DNA from: CALDUY01 sp046350255
GTDB taxonomy: Bacteria; Planctomycetota; Planctomycetia; Gemmatales; Gemmataceae
Direction of reading: 5' to 3'
Assembly: GCA_046350255.1 (NCBI GenBank)
Contig: JAXMAV010000006.1
Coordinates: 310,001-374,000, forward strand
Length of the DNA: 64,000 bases
Under the pieces are notes generated by a model. The model was not told the origin of the DNA and made no database searches. It saw only the letters and a list, made by a program, of their open reading frames with translations. Within the stretch, counting starts at the first letter, position 1. Each line of letters begins with the position of its first letter. Made by a program: the position numbers and the translations under genes. This document shows, one piece after another, positions 7,188-17,073 of this stretch.

Positions 7188-9334
7188 TTCACATCGCTAA
7201 CCTTGCGAACATCGGACCAGGTAGAACCACTGACACAGTACACCACATGGCCTGGGGGAATCTCTGGTAGATGCAACTCTGCCTCGAACTCGGCATGATT
7301 GTAGAGCGGATAGCGCTGCATGGGAGGAATGTCTGGCAGCTTTTCGTAGGCATTCATGACGCAAATCATTTGCGCCTTGCCCGCCATATGCCGGTCCACT
7401 GCCAGATGTGGCGAGGTGGTTCGCAATACCGGACGCGCCCTGGTCTTTTGCAGAGTTTCACGGATGATCGGCGTCGCCTGGCGTGCCAACTCGTCCATGA
7501 ACCAGTTCGTCAGATAGAAACTAGCCTCACGTTCACTTTTGAAGGGATGATCTTTCCGCTCCGCCTTGTTGAAGTACGCTGTCCAGCGAAAACCAGGATC
7601 ACGAAGATCGACACGAGTGACGAGGGCATTGGGTAACTTTACCGTGGTTGTCGCATCACAGACAATCTGCCCACCCCGATCAACCCAATGTTGAAGCACC
7701 GCTTGCACTTCGGGTGGAAAAGGAAAAGTCTGGCCAACGATGCATAGAACGCGATACTTGTCGAGTTGCTCCGCAAGCACGCGCTGATGGAGAACATGGG
7801 CCGGAAAACCTGCCCGGGAGATGGCTTGGTGAAGAGTGAGCACCTGTTCCTTGTAGTTACCACCAACATTGTAAGCATTGATTTCAACCTGTTTATCGGT
7901 GGCTCCGGGGATATCCGGCATGGCTGCGATCATGAGTTTGATCTGTTCGCCCGTCTTCTTCCTGGCCTCGCGTGCTGTCACTTCCTTCTGCCGCATGGCT
8001 GCTTCAGTGAAACTCCACAGCACCGCAACATCATGTCCTTCCGGACGAAACGCCTGAAAGAGACCGCCGAACCGAAGTGCGGGTTCATTCACCCAGGCAA
8101 GGTCTTCCGGATTCATGCCAGTGGGGTTCAACCACCAATTGGAATGCAACCCCGCCGCAAGCATGGCATTGAGCATGAGTCGATAGGCGTTCTTCTGATT
8201 GGGCTGGGCCACCACCGGGGCAAACAACTGACCGTTCATCGCATGGGCGATCTTCCTTGAAGGATTGTCCGACTTTTCGAGGTAGAGCCCCCCATGCGCC
8301 CCCAGCTTGCCACAGCCCCAGTCGAGAAACACGTGGGACGATGGAATGTCGTTGATTTGCTGATTGAGCGGGTCCGTACCATCCATGATGGCCTGCGGAG
8401 CGTATAGATCGGTACTGAACGGCACACAAGGCAAGAAGGCTTGCAGATCTTTCCGGGCCTGGGCATTAACCTCGCGCAGGATGGAACATCGAATACGCAT
8501 GTACTGCATCCAGTCTGAATCCGACCCCGAAGCAGGATCCTGCGTGTACCTCCAGCCGCGTTTGATATACCAGGCCTCTTCATCCCAGTTGGGGAACCCC
8601 GAGGCCATGCCTCCCGCCGGAGTCTTCCCCCAGCTCAGCCCTGGCTCATCCAGTGTGCCAATCATGAGCAGGTTGGATCGATAACGACGCAGGCGTTGCG
8701 CCGTGTGCAAACTCAGCAAACGAGTAGCTTCGGCCATGTCGGCGGCTGCCCAGCTCTTTTCACTTCCAAACGGCTTGTGTGTGACGTAACCGGTCCAGTA
8801 CATGTACACCAAGGTGGGCAGATCACTGCGCACGGCGTTGTCGAATACCTGCATCCCTTGCGACCTTCGCCCCTGGACATCCAGTGAAGGCCGCCCGGCT
8901 GCATCGAACAGCCCAAAATTGAAGGCATTGCCCACGAGGAAGTTGGCGCGCATGGCACTCGGATTACTGACCGTGGCGGACAACAACATTGGCGAACGCT
9001 GCACTCCAGCAGAGATGGATATCTTCGCAGCGGGTTTGCCCTCGAGACGGAGTTCATACTCACCCACGGCCAGGCTGCCTGGGGCCAGAAGCAGTAACAT
9101 GGTGGTTCCATCGCCGCGAATGGTACGCGTTAGTGGCTTCATCCCCCTGGCCAGGGGAACGATTTCGAGCCGATTCTCTTTCGCAGAAGCGAGACCGCTA
9201 ATGGCCATCTCAATCGGTTCACTGGCGTAATAGGCCGTCCGCTGCTGCGGCAGATGCAACTCGGCCGCGTGGCCACTGGTGAATCCCAGAACTAACCCCG
9301 TCACGACAGCAGCCCAGATTGATCGATCGATCAT
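7185..9334 (-). pseudogene. 5' fragment of secreted glycosidase-like gene (~717 of ~1,115 residues)
   Basis: ATG 9334 opens a signal peptide (IWAAVVTGLVLGF, cleavage near GHAAELHLP). The protein runs to Lys717, where the IS adds KL and a stop. The N-terminal 120 residues look like a beta-sandwich (YYASEPIEMAISGL, SLAVGEYELRLEG). The middle part resembles a TIM-barrel glycosidase (LVYMYWTGY, LLMIGTLDEPGLSW, LLNAMLAAGLHSNWWLNP). Residues about 520-590 (YRVLCIVGQTFPFPPEV, HWVDRGGQIVCD) resemble the amidotransferase-like trimerisation domain of GH42 beta-galactosidases. Family assignment is tentative, by pattern only. With the 3' piece at 5098-6298 the intact gene would encode about 1,115 residues. 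The truncated form might still be exported and fold in part. The Tat-exported dehydratase gene lies 21 bp upstream, so the pair was probably an operon for sugar breakdown. Confidence 0.8.
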
Positions 9335-9355
9335 GGCATATACTCCAGGGTATGC

Positions 9356-10570
9356 TCAATAATCCCGGACAGAATCGTCGTTGGGGTATGTCACAGTCGG
9401 CCAGCGAAACTGTCGCTTGGGATCCCTGGCCACCTTTTCCATTTCGGCTTCACTCATTTCCACTCCCAACCCAGGTCCTTTGGGTAAGGAGGCATAGCCC
9501 TCTCGATCTTGCTCCCAGCTGCGATTTGCCACACCCCGCGGCATGATATGTCCATCGATATACCCCTCCTGAATCAGAAAGAGGGGAATAGACGCACTGA
9601 CATGAAGCGACGCAGACAAACCAAGTTCCGAACAGGTATTGTGCGGAGCCATGGGCACCTGGAATGTCTCGGCCAGTGTGGCGATCTTCTTCAGCTGAGT
9701 AATTCCCCCTGTATGCCCCACATCGGACTGCAAGATATCGATGCAGTTGTTTGTGAGGTAAGGAAGCACCTCGAAAATAGTGCGATCGCGTTCCCCCGTG
9801 GCAAGAGGGACGCGAATCTGCTGCTTGAGCCGTTTGAACACCTCGATATTTCCAGGAACGGCTGGTTCCTCGATCCATAGCACATCGTAGGGTTCAATCG
9901 CGGCCGCGAACTGGATCAACATGGGTGGAGGGACCGCACTATGTGCGTCAAACATCACAGCACCATCGGGTCCCACCATGCGTCGAGCATGTTCCACACG
10001 TTTCACCAGTTCGCGGACATCTACCTCGTTTCCAGAAAAGGGGTGCGGCCCCCCTGTGCCGGTCTTGTGCGCCTTCGGGGTAGGATACATCCGAATGCGA
10101 CTCCGAGTGGGCCCGCCCAGCAAGCGATACACTGGAACGCCCCAGAGCTTACCCGTGATGTCCCATAGCGCAATGTCGATTCCCGACAGCGTGTGTACCA
10201 TAAAGGGTCCACCACGCATGTCTCGATGAGACCGGTAGATCTTTTGCCAGAGATGCTCGATGCGAGTGGGGTTCTCCCCGTCCAGTAGCTGAAAGAGAGA
10301 CCGGGCCAGGGCCACCGAAACCGTGGGATCGAGGCCTGTCACTTCACCCCAACCCGTGATGCCGTGATTTGTCTCAATTTTGAAATAGGCTTTGGGCCCT
10401 ACTACAAAGCCTCGCAGAGATCGAATCTTGATGGACGACGTACGATCCTCAACGCTGGCCCCAGGACCAGCGGCCTGAACGACCTCAGCGGCCAGGGCAG
10501 CGACTGCGACTCCCGCACCGGCAAGCAAATCGCGTCGGCCTGGGGTTGATAAATCCGGGTGTTCGGGCAT
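9356..10570 (-). CDS. Tat-exported enolase-superfamily dehydratase, galactonate dehydratase type
   Basis: 404 residues of the mandelate racemase/muconate lactonising enzyme family. Metal ligands are spaced exactly as in D-galactonate dehydratase: Asp208 (VMFDAHSA), Glu234 (LWIEEP) and Glu260 (ATGER). The two catalytic His also fit (His210 two residues after the first ligand, His310 in APHN). Such enzymes remove water from sugar acids to give 2-keto-3-deoxy acids. Unlike the cytoplasmic relatives, this one begins with a twin-arginine signal (GRRDLLAGAGVAVAALAA), so it should act outside the cytoplasmic membrane. It sits 21 bp upstream of the IS-broken glycosidase-like gene. The exact sugar acid is not determinable from sequence. 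Confidence 0.86.
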   Translation of the reverse strand: MPEHPDLSTPGRRDLLAGAGVAVAALAAEVVQAAGPGASVEDRTSSIKIRSLRGFVVGPKAYFKIETNHGITGWGEVTGLDPTVSVALARSLFQLLDGENPTRIEHLWQKIYRSHRDMRGGPFMVHTLSGIDIALWDITGKLWGVPVYRLLGGPTRSRIRMYPTPKAHKTGTGGPHPFSGNEVDVRELVKRVEHARRMVGPDGAVMFDAHSAVPPPMLIQFAAAIEPYDVLWIEEPAVPGNIEVFKRLKQQIRVPLATGERDRTIFEVLPYLTNNCIDILQSDVGHTGGITQLKKIATLAETFQVPMAPHNTCSELGLSASLHVSASIPLFLIQEGYIDGHIMPRGVANRSWEQDREGYASLPKGPGLGVEMSEAEMEKVARDPKRQFRWPTVTYPNDDSVRDY

Positions 10571-10647
10571 TGGTCTATTCCTCTGCAGAGATGGTTAACT
10601 GCAGGGGACATTAGACTCTGCCCAAACATGCTGGCAAGGAAAAAACC

Positions 10648-12807
10648 CTACTCCGAATCGGGACGCATCCGTAGCAGGGCCACCCTGGCCGCCAGCTGAA
10701 CCCGAGTATCAGGATCTCGAATTAGCTTTTCTACACGCTCGCGAATCGATCTGGCGGAAGGCCCCAGACGAGCCACGGCCCAGAGAGTGCCCGCACGCAC
10801 GCGAGCCACTGGTGAGTTGATGCCTTCCAGCAGATGCGGCAGCACTTCCGGCCCGCCCTGGCTCACCGCCAACTCTGCCAACAGGCGAACCTGGACCTCA
10901 CGATCGTCCAGCGCGCGGAAAAGAGCAGCAAAAGGTCGTTCGTCCAAGGGAAGCTCGGCCAGGGTTTCCACTGCAATTGCACGTACCTGGGGATCCCGAT
11001 CGGCCAGTGATTCCTGAAGAAGGGGTTCTACCACCCTACCCTGGTGAGTCCTGCGCCAGAGCCAGCGGGCCGCATGCACGCGCACCCGGGCGTCGCGGTC
11101 CTTAAGGGCTGTCACCAGAATCTCGGTGATGCCCTTGATGAATGGGCGGGCCTCCACTCCAATGCGACCGATACCCTCAATAGCTTCCCAACGGTCGCGA
11201 TGGTCCACATCTTTCAGGACCTGGTTTAGAACGGTCAGCGGTTGATCGGGCTTTCCTTCAATAGACCAAAGGGCGATGGCGGCCTGGGTCCGCACGCCAG
11301 GACTGGGGTCCTGAAGCAGCCGCAACAGAGTTGGCAATGCGGACCGTGCGGGAAGGCCCTGAATCCCAAGTGCCTGGGCAGCCCCTTGCCGAACTCGTTC
11401 CTGTTCACTGGCCAGCAACTTGATCAGGATGGGTTGAACCTCCACTCCCATACGGCCCAGGGTTGACGCCACTGCTCGACGCAGCTGGCCATCTGAGGTC
11501 TCCAGCGTTTTCATCAACGTTTCGCGGGACGGAAGAGCGTCCACCTGGCCTATGCCAAGCAAATGCGCCGCCTCGACCTGAATTCGAGTCGGCGCTGATA
11601 TCATGAGTTGTTGCAGCGCAATAACGGCTCGACCAGGCCTTTGTACGTCTAGAATTCGATTGACCTCCTCCTCCCCGGTCAGGCTTAAAGGTAGCTGCAG
11701 GTTGCGCATGATCTGGTCTTCTAATCGGCGCAAATCACGAGGGGATGAGGCAAGCACAAGTGCCGACCACCAACCAACGCCAGGATCCGCGTCGGTGAGC
11801 GCCACAATCAACGAGTTGTTCAGATCTTCCGACAGAGCAACGCTACCCACCAGCGACGACGCCGCCTCCCGTCGAATTTGGGGCTGTTTATCTCGAAGCA
11901 ATCCACTGATCAGTGACATTGCTTTGTCATTATCCTTCATCACACCCAGGGCAGCAATAGCCAGCAAACGCTCATCCTGGGTAGTGGATCTCAGGCTTCT
12001 CTCAATGACCTTCAAGCCAGGTTCAGCGGCTCCAGTCAGGCGAAACAAGGCCTCCGCGGCCGAGAGCCGAATTTCAGGCTGGCTTGCCCCTAACAGAGTC
12101 CGCACCGGCTTTTCCAGGGTTTTGACCTGGCCAACCATGTCCCCAGCCTGGGAAAGTGCAGCGGTTGTCACAGAGGTAGGTGGCTCATTCAGTAACCCAG
12201 CAAGTGTTGCTGCCACTCCCTTCTCGCGCCCAAGACGGGCCAACGCGCGAACCACTTCAAGTCGAACCTCTGCGTCCGAGTCGTTCAGGATTTTTTCCAG
12301 GGAGGGAATGGCATCGCGCCCCGCTGGGCCCAGAGTTGCCAGTACCTGGGCAGCCAATCGGCGCAGTGTGGGATCGGGACTGGCCAGCTGGCGAGTAACT
12401 CTCCCCAGAACAGGACGGGCCGCGGGACCAAGTCGAGACAGCAAGGACAGTGCGGCCTGGGGAACACCGTTCCGACGATCTTCCAGCGCAGCCTGCAAAG
12501 CTGGTAAGGCTGCCGATCCCATTCGGGCAAGTGCCAGCGTGGCCAGGGCGTGCTGCAAGCCGGCTTCTCGATCCGCCACCAGATCCAGCAGTATGGGCGC
12601 CAGCGAGGAGGCTTCTGGCCCTGCGGCCATCACGGCGTTCAGGGCGGCAATCTGCTTGCCAGCGTCTTTCTCTCGGAGTTGTCTGCCCCATTCCGCCAGT
12701 GATTTACCATGGACGACAAGGGGAGACTTGCCATCGTCGCTGGCACTCATCGCTAGACCAACCCACATCAAGCCAGGCAGAATCAGGCTCGCCAGGAAAC
12801 ACTTCAT
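10648..12807 (-). CDS. Exported HEAT-repeat protein
   Basis: 719 residues with an N-terminal signal peptide (residues 3-21, cleavage near AMSASDD). The rest is made almost wholly of about 18-20 HEAT/PBS-lyase-like helical repeats of 31-38 residues. These have the recurring pattern hydrophobic, DxDxxVRxxAAxALxxLG, for example NDSDAEVRLEVVRALARLG and QDPSPGVRTQAAIALWSI. Such solenoids are protein-binding scaffolds, and no catalytic residues are seen. The start ATG overlaps the TGA of the upstream membrane protein gene (ATGA), showing translational coupling. It is the last gene of the kinase/CHAT operon, so it may scaffold or be the target of that system on the outer face of the membrane. That role is inference. 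Confidence 0.88.
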   Translation of the reverse strand: MKCFLASLILPGLMWVGLAMSASDDGKSPLVVHGKSLAEWGRQLREKDAGKQIAALNAVMAAGPEASSLAPILLDLVADREAGLQHALATLALARMGSAALPALQAALEDRRNGVPQAALSLLSRLGPAARPVLGRVTRQLASPDPTLRRLAAQVLATLGPAGRDAIPSLEKILNDSDAEVRLEVVRALARLGREKGVAATLAGLLNEPPTSVTTAALSQAGDMVGQVKTLEKPVRTLLGASQPEIRLSAAEALFRLTGAAEPGLKVIERSLRSTTQDERLLAIAALGVMKDNDKAMSLISGLLRDKQPQIRREAASSLVGSVALSEDLNNSLIVALTDADPGVGWWSALVLASSPRDLRRLEDQIMRNLQLPLSLTGEEEVNRILDVQRPGRAVIALQQLMISAPTRIQVEAAHLLGIGQVDALPSRETLMKTLETSDGQLRRAVASTLGRMGVEVQPILIKLLASEQERVRQGAAQALGIQGLPARSALPTLLRLLQDPSPGVRTQAAIALWSIEGKPDQPLTVLNQVLKDVDHRDRWEAIEGIGRIGVEARPFIKGITEILVTALKDRDARVRVHAARWLWRRTHQGRVVEPLLQESLADRDPQVRAIAVETLAELPLDERPFAALFRALDDREVQVRLLAELAVSQGGPEVLPHLLEGINSPVARVRAGTLWAVARLGPSARSIRERVEKLIRDPDTRVQLAARVALLRMRPDSE

Positions 12808-14333
12808 TTACGATCCTCTATTTTGGCCTTGCGAGCGAGATCGGCAAACACGCGGCACGAATCTCGGAATCGGCCCACTTCCGCGTCCAGATTCACTTGC
12901 TTGCTCTCACTCGCCAGTTCCTTGTGTACGGTATCTCCCAGGCTGCCCAGGGCCTGATACCGGTCCTGTCGCAGTAACTCCCGAGCCTCCTGCCTGGCAT
13001 GGTTGAGCCGGGCAAGGACGGCCTTTTTTCGTGGGGCGGCCAGTGCTTCCGCCACCTCGGAACGCCGGCCCAGCAGAGTGGCTTCTTCTTGCAGGTTGGC
13101 CAGTTGCTTTTGCGAAAACACCTCGATGCCAGCCCAGTCCTGGTTAGCAATGCGGGTCTCAATCTCCTTGCAAGATCGTTCTACGCGGAGGGTCAAGGCA
13201 GTTCGCCGGGGCTCCGTCAGCGCTCCGGTCACATAGTCGGTCATCTGTTCGGGAATGGCCGCCTGACCGATGTCCCGCACAAACGCCTGGCCTTCCTGCG
13301 CAACCTCGACATGCTTGCCCTCGCGCAGCAGGCGATCCAGTTGCGTGCGAGCCAGCCCGGTGTGTTTCTTGATGGCCTCAACCCGGATTTCCTTCAACCC
13401 CGCATCAAATCGCTCGATCTGTCCCAGGGCCATCGCCTCCATGCGCCGTTCCTCGATCAGTTCTGCTACCCGTTCGTAGACCTGGGCAAACTTGCCTTCC
13501 ACTAGAAGGGCGCGAATCCGAGTGATTTCCCCGTCGAAATATCCCAGAAACGCTTCCTTCTGCTTCTTGACTACCAGATCCATTGCAAAGGGAGGTGCAC
13601 CCACCTGGTTGGCTCTCACTCGCAGGTTCTGGTACTTCTGTAACATCTCCAGACGGGTCCCGTTGTCGTCCTCGATCTCCGCCAACCGACTGTTCACCCA
13701 GGCAGTGCTCCAGGTCTGATCCAGGTGGTCGAAGGTTTCTTTCCAGGAGGGAAAATCCTCGAGCAAGGAAACCCGCGTTGCACGCATTTTCAAAAACTGC
13801 TCGTGGTCCGAAGGGTCCAGGCGCGAGAGGTCGTGAAAACTCCTGAGAAGCGTGGCCAGGGAATTCCCATTGGTCGTGGGGACGAACAACCAGCAGAGTG
13901 CAGCTAGGACCACGGCCAGACCCAGAATCCTCAGGCGATTCCAGAGCGGACGCTTTGCGAGCAATCGAAGGATCAGGAACATGGCCACGAGGAGCGGGAC
14001 CAGGGCAGCCAGTATGCGCGTGATGTGCGACAGGCCTAGGTGAAACGCCAGGGCGCCTCCGGCAAAGAGCAGCGTCACGACCGCGGCTCCTAGAAGCTGT
14101 TCGCGCGCCATGAGCTGGCGAGCTTCCTCGGCAGCAGCGGCCGGATCATCGACTTTCCAGAGTTCTTTCCGGGACGGCTTCTTGTTGGCTGGTCGGGGGC
14201 GGGGACGAGGCGCCTCGGGAGCTGGAAGCGGGGCCGTCTTCTCGGGACGTATTCCATCTCCCATGGGGAGAATATCGGGGCCGCCAAGCTCCAGGGGCCG
14301 CCAGGGCTGCTGCGGATCGGGGATTTGCGACAT
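12804..14333 (-). CDS. Three-TM membrane protein with long helical C-terminal part
   Basis: 509 residues from ATG 14333, chosen because it lies one base past the TAA of the TPR-CHAT gene and begins MSQIPDPQQPWRPLELGG. Longer starts would run deep into that gene. A Pro/Arg/Lys-rich cytoplasmic-looking leader (about 1-75) is followed by three hydrophobic segments at about 80-102, 108-128 and 134-152. A charged, helix-rich, coiled-coil-like region of about 350 residues ends in ADLARKAKIEDRK. No known enzyme motif was recognised. By its place between the CHAT protease and the HEAT protein it may be the membrane partner of the system. Confidence 0.82.
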   Translation of the reverse strand: MSQIPDPQQPWRPLELGGPDILPMGDGIRPEKTAPLPAPEAPRPRPRPANKKPSRKELWKVDDPAAAAEEARQLMAREQLLGAAVVTLLFAGGALAFHLGLSHITRILAALVPLLVAMFLILRLLAKRPLWNRLRILGLAVVLAALCWLFVPTTNGNSLATLLRSFHDLSRLDPSDHEQFLKMRATRVSLLEDFPSWKETFDHLDQTWSTAWVNSRLAEIEDDNGTRLEMLQKYQNLRVRANQVGAPPFAMDLVVKKQKEAFLGYFDGEITRIRALLVEGKFAQVYERVAELIEERRMEAMALGQIERFDAGLKEIRVEAIKKHTGLARTQLDRLLREGKHVEVAQEGQAFVRDIGQAAIPEQMTDYVTGALTEPRRTALTLRVERSCKEIETRIANQDWAGIEVFSQKQLANLQEEATLLGRRSEVAEALAAPRKKAVLARLNHARQEARELLRQDRYQALGSLGDTVHKELASESKQVNLDAEVGRFRDSCRVFADLARKAKIEDRK

Positions 14334-14334
14334 G

Positions 14335-17073
14335 TTAATCTCCGAGAGGGAAGGCCTGGGCCAGGGGGAACCGGGCCGCATGCCAGGCCTGGCGTCGCTG
14401 GGCCCACCAGCGAGTGAAGCACCCGGGGGCCGGAAGAGAATACGGATCTCCAAAAAATGCAAACGCTGCCCAGAAGAGGGGAGACGAACCGGCACCGACC
14501 AGAGCTTCGCGCTGGGCCAGCGCCAGAGCCGTCGGAATCTCTTCGAGTAATCGATGGCGATAGAAACTCCACATCAGTGCCACGGTTTCGCGATCCGCCA
14601 CGGGCCACAATCCGGCCACCACGGCACGAACGCCTGCGCCCAGCAACCCGCTGACCAGGCCAAACACTTCCTGCCCCATGAGGGGTGCGACACTGGCGGA
14701 TCGGCAGGCACTTAGCGTCACCAGAGGCAACCCCTGCACCGGTTCGCCCAGCAACTCGACAGCGCGGAGTTGTTCGCCGGACGGCAAGCCAATCGAAGAA
14801 GAGAGAGGATTCCTTTCCTCGAAGTAGGCGTGGCAGGCAAAATGGGCGATGACTGCTCTACCCCAACTGGCTCGAAGCTGGTTTCGCGTAGCCTGGTCGC
14901 CTTGAAGGTAGCGCGTACGCAGGAAAGTAGCGCCTACTCCCTGCCCTTCACGCTGAGCGCCCGGCAGCACCGTCGGCGATTCGGCCACGATCAGTGCGCG
15001 GCCCAGCCAGTGTCGGCGAGAGCGAGTCTGTGCCTGCAATACCACCTGGCCACTACTGAAATTCACCACGAACTCGCCAAACTCAATTAGATAGCGCTTC
15101 GCCCGACGCAGGGCGTGGACAGGCAACCCGTGAAACTCCCCATGCGGGATCCAGATGATACGTCTAGAAGTGGTTACCCGGCGATGCAAGCACGCTGCCA
15201 GCACTTCGCCGAGAGGGCCCTGGCCCAGTTGATCGAGACAGAAATCGAGTTGCTGACGGTCGTTCTCCTGGAGACGCAATCCGCGGCGATATTTCTCCAG
15301 TTGCTGATCGAGACACTGGCGCAACGCGCGGATGTCCGCCAACATGGCCTCAGTTCTCTCACCCACAGAAACCAGATATGGATTCTCGCCGGCGGAGATC
15401 ACCAGGAAGAACACCTCCCCGGGTAACGCCACCGCCATGACGACGCAGGTGTTTGGCTTCAGCACCCGATGAAGATCGTTCAAGTCGGCATTGCAGGGAA
15501 GCCGACTTTTCGTCGTACGGCTTCGATCGCGCAGGAACTCCTCTAGCAGACGGTCGCGCGACTGCAATAACTGTGTCCGTCGATGATGGACCGCCTCGCT
15601 CTCTTCAGGCGTCGGGGGCGGAGGTGCCTTCTCGATCTCGTCCAGCCAGGCATCGATCTGCGCCAGGCGTGGGTCGTCCTGTAGCAGGGGTACCTGGCTG
15701 GCCTGGTACAGGTCGAGAAGCAAGCGCCCGCGCTGCAGTTCCAGGTATCGGAAGGCCGACTCGACATCCCCACGGCGACAGGCCGAACGCAACAGGTTGG
15801 TAAGGATGTCGCGACGGTGCAGGCCATACCCTGCTGCGTCCATCCGAAAGCGAAGCGACTCTGCCTGCTTCTCTGAGACTTGCACGGCTTCTTCGAGCAG
15901 GGCACGGGCGCGTTCCTCGTCTCCTTCGGTCTCAGCGATGAGTTGTCCCCGGCCCTGCAGTGCTCGCCAGAGTACCTCGGGCAGCTGGTACTGGCGACCC
16001 AGTGTCTCGGCGCGAAGTAACCAGCGGGTTGCCTCCGGATAGTTGCGAAGCGCCAGGGCAATCTGGCCCAGCACCACGGCCAACCGGGCGGACCGCTCGG
16101 GGCCGACAGCCACCTGATGTGCCTGCTGGTATAACTCCATGGCGCGTTCGAGATCACCCGCGAGAAGGTGCCGAAACGCCGCCGTCTCACCGGAATTGGC
16201 TGCATCCATCAGGCCAAGGTGGCCTCGCACCATGGCCATGAGCGGTTGCAGTTCCTCGGTGGTGAATTGCTGCGACCAGGCCCGTTCGATGGCGTCGCAC
16301 TCCGCCCGGGCGCGACTCACCTGGTTAAAATCCAGAAGTACAAGAACGCGGCGCAGGCGGGCTTCCATCACCTGAAGCGGAGCCGGGCTACCAGCCATCA
16401 CTTCCTCGAAACCATCGAGGGCGGGTTGGAGCTGGCCGAGTAGATGATCGCAAGCTGAGTGCTGCAGCAGCGCGTCGAACCACACGGGATCTGGCCGCAG
16501 CTTCTTGCCCAGGCGCAGCGCCTCGCTGTAACAGCGACGCGCTTGCTCCAGGTTCCCTCGAGCATTCCAGGCTCGTCCCTCCTCGGTGCTTAACAGCACC
16601 AGGTGGACCTGATCGTCGCTAACCTGCAACATCTCGCGCAAGGTAGCGATCGCGCTGCCACAGGTCTCCACCTCGCCAAGCATCAGGCGGATTCGCAGAT
16701 AGCGTAGTTGCAGGAGAGGGTTTCTGGCCCGCTCGCGATGGAACGGGTCTGCTTCGGCCAGGAAAGTCCGGGCCTCCTCCCTATAGCCCAGTCGCACCGC
16801 CACCTCGGCGCGCGCAAGGCAGATACGGCACAGAAGTGCAGGTGGCTGCCCGGTTGGGAGCGCCGGCAAATGCTCCAGTCGGGTTCGGGCCGATTGCAGC
16901 CGGCCGGCTTGCAGGGCAACCTGGACGGCCAGCCAGGCAGCCCGGAAGCGATCACTCGCCTCTGTGGCGGCGCGCTGGTACTCTTCCGCCAGGGCATCGG
17001 CGTGGTCGAACTGCCAGCCATCGAGGGCTTCCTCGATCTCAGTTTCCAGGCGAGTGGCCAGGTTAATTTCCAC
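14335..17073 (-). CDS. TPR-CHAT protein, caspase-like protease
   Basis: 912 residues from GTG 17073. This start overlaps the previous gene by 11 bp and begins the helical repeats at once (VEINLATRLETEIEEALDG). Residues about 1-480 are tetratricopeptide-like repeats (EQARRCYSEALRLGKKL, DLERAMELYQQAHQVA). A linker at about 500-560 is coiled-coil-like. The C-terminal third is a CHAT domain (caspase HetF associated with TPRs): LIVAESPTVLPGA, His748 in AHFACHAYF, Cys790 in TLSACRSAS, then GLVSGLLGAGVRAVVAGLW and AFAFFGDP. The His/Cys dyad with 42-residue spacing is intact, so cysteine protease activity is expected. CHAT proteins act in bacterial signalling and defence with TPR sensors. It is the third gene of a five-gene operon headed by a Ser/Thr kinase. 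No CRISPR locus is nearby, so it is not a CRISPR-linked TPR-CHAT. Confidence 0.9.
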   Translation of the reverse strand: MEINLATRLETEIEEALDGWQFDHADALAEEYQRAATEASDRFRAAWLAVQVALQAGRLQSARTRLEHLPALPTGQPPALLCRICLARAEVAVRLGYREEARTFLAEADPFHRERARNPLLQLRYLRIRLMLGEVETCGSAIATLREMLQVSDDQVHLVLLSTEEGRAWNARGNLEQARRCYSEALRLGKKLRPDPVWFDALLQHSACDHLLGQLQPALDGFEEVMAGSPAPLQVMEARLRRVLVLLDFNQVSRARAECDAIERAWSQQFTTEELQPLMAMVRGHLGLMDAANSGETAAFRHLLAGDLERAMELYQQAHQVAVGPERSARLAVVLGQIALALRNYPEATRWLLRAETLGRQYQLPEVLWRALQGRGQLIAETEGDEERARALLEEAVQVSEKQAESLRFRMDAAGYGLHRRDILTNLLRSACRRGDVESAFRYLELQRGRLLLDLYQASQVPLLQDDPRLAQIDAWLDEIEKAPPPPTPEESEAVHHRRTQLLQSRDRLLEEFLRDRSRTTKSRLPCNADLNDLHRVLKPNTCVVMAVALPGEVFFLVISAGENPYLVSVGERTEAMLADIRALRQCLDQQLEKYRRGLRLQENDRQQLDFCLDQLGQGPLGEVLAACLHRRVTTSRRIIWIPHGEFHGLPVHALRRAKRYLIEFGEFVVNFSSGQVVLQAQTRSRRHWLGRALIVAESPTVLPGAQREGQGVGATFLRTRYLQGDQATRNQLRASWGRAVIAHFACHAYFEERNPLSSSIGLPSGEQLRAVELLGEPVQGLPLVTLSACRSASVAPLMGQEVFGLVSGLLGAGVRAVVAGLWPVADRETVALMWSFYRHRLLEEIPTALALAQREALVGAGSSPLFWAAFAFFGDPYSLPAPGCFTRWWAQRRQAWHAARFPLAQAFPLGD

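Noticed and set aside
11603..13006. Long plus-strand frame of 467 codons opposite the HEAT-repeat and membrane protein genes
   Set aside because: It is antisense to clear repeats and a coupled start/stop. Its product is Ser/Arg-rich with no domain, the usual shadow of GC-rich coding DNA.
14335..17073. TPR-CHAT protein as part of a CRISPR type III-E-like complex
   Set aside because: No CRISPR array, Cas7-11-type effector or other cas gene lies in the window, and the operon partners are a kinase and structural proteins.
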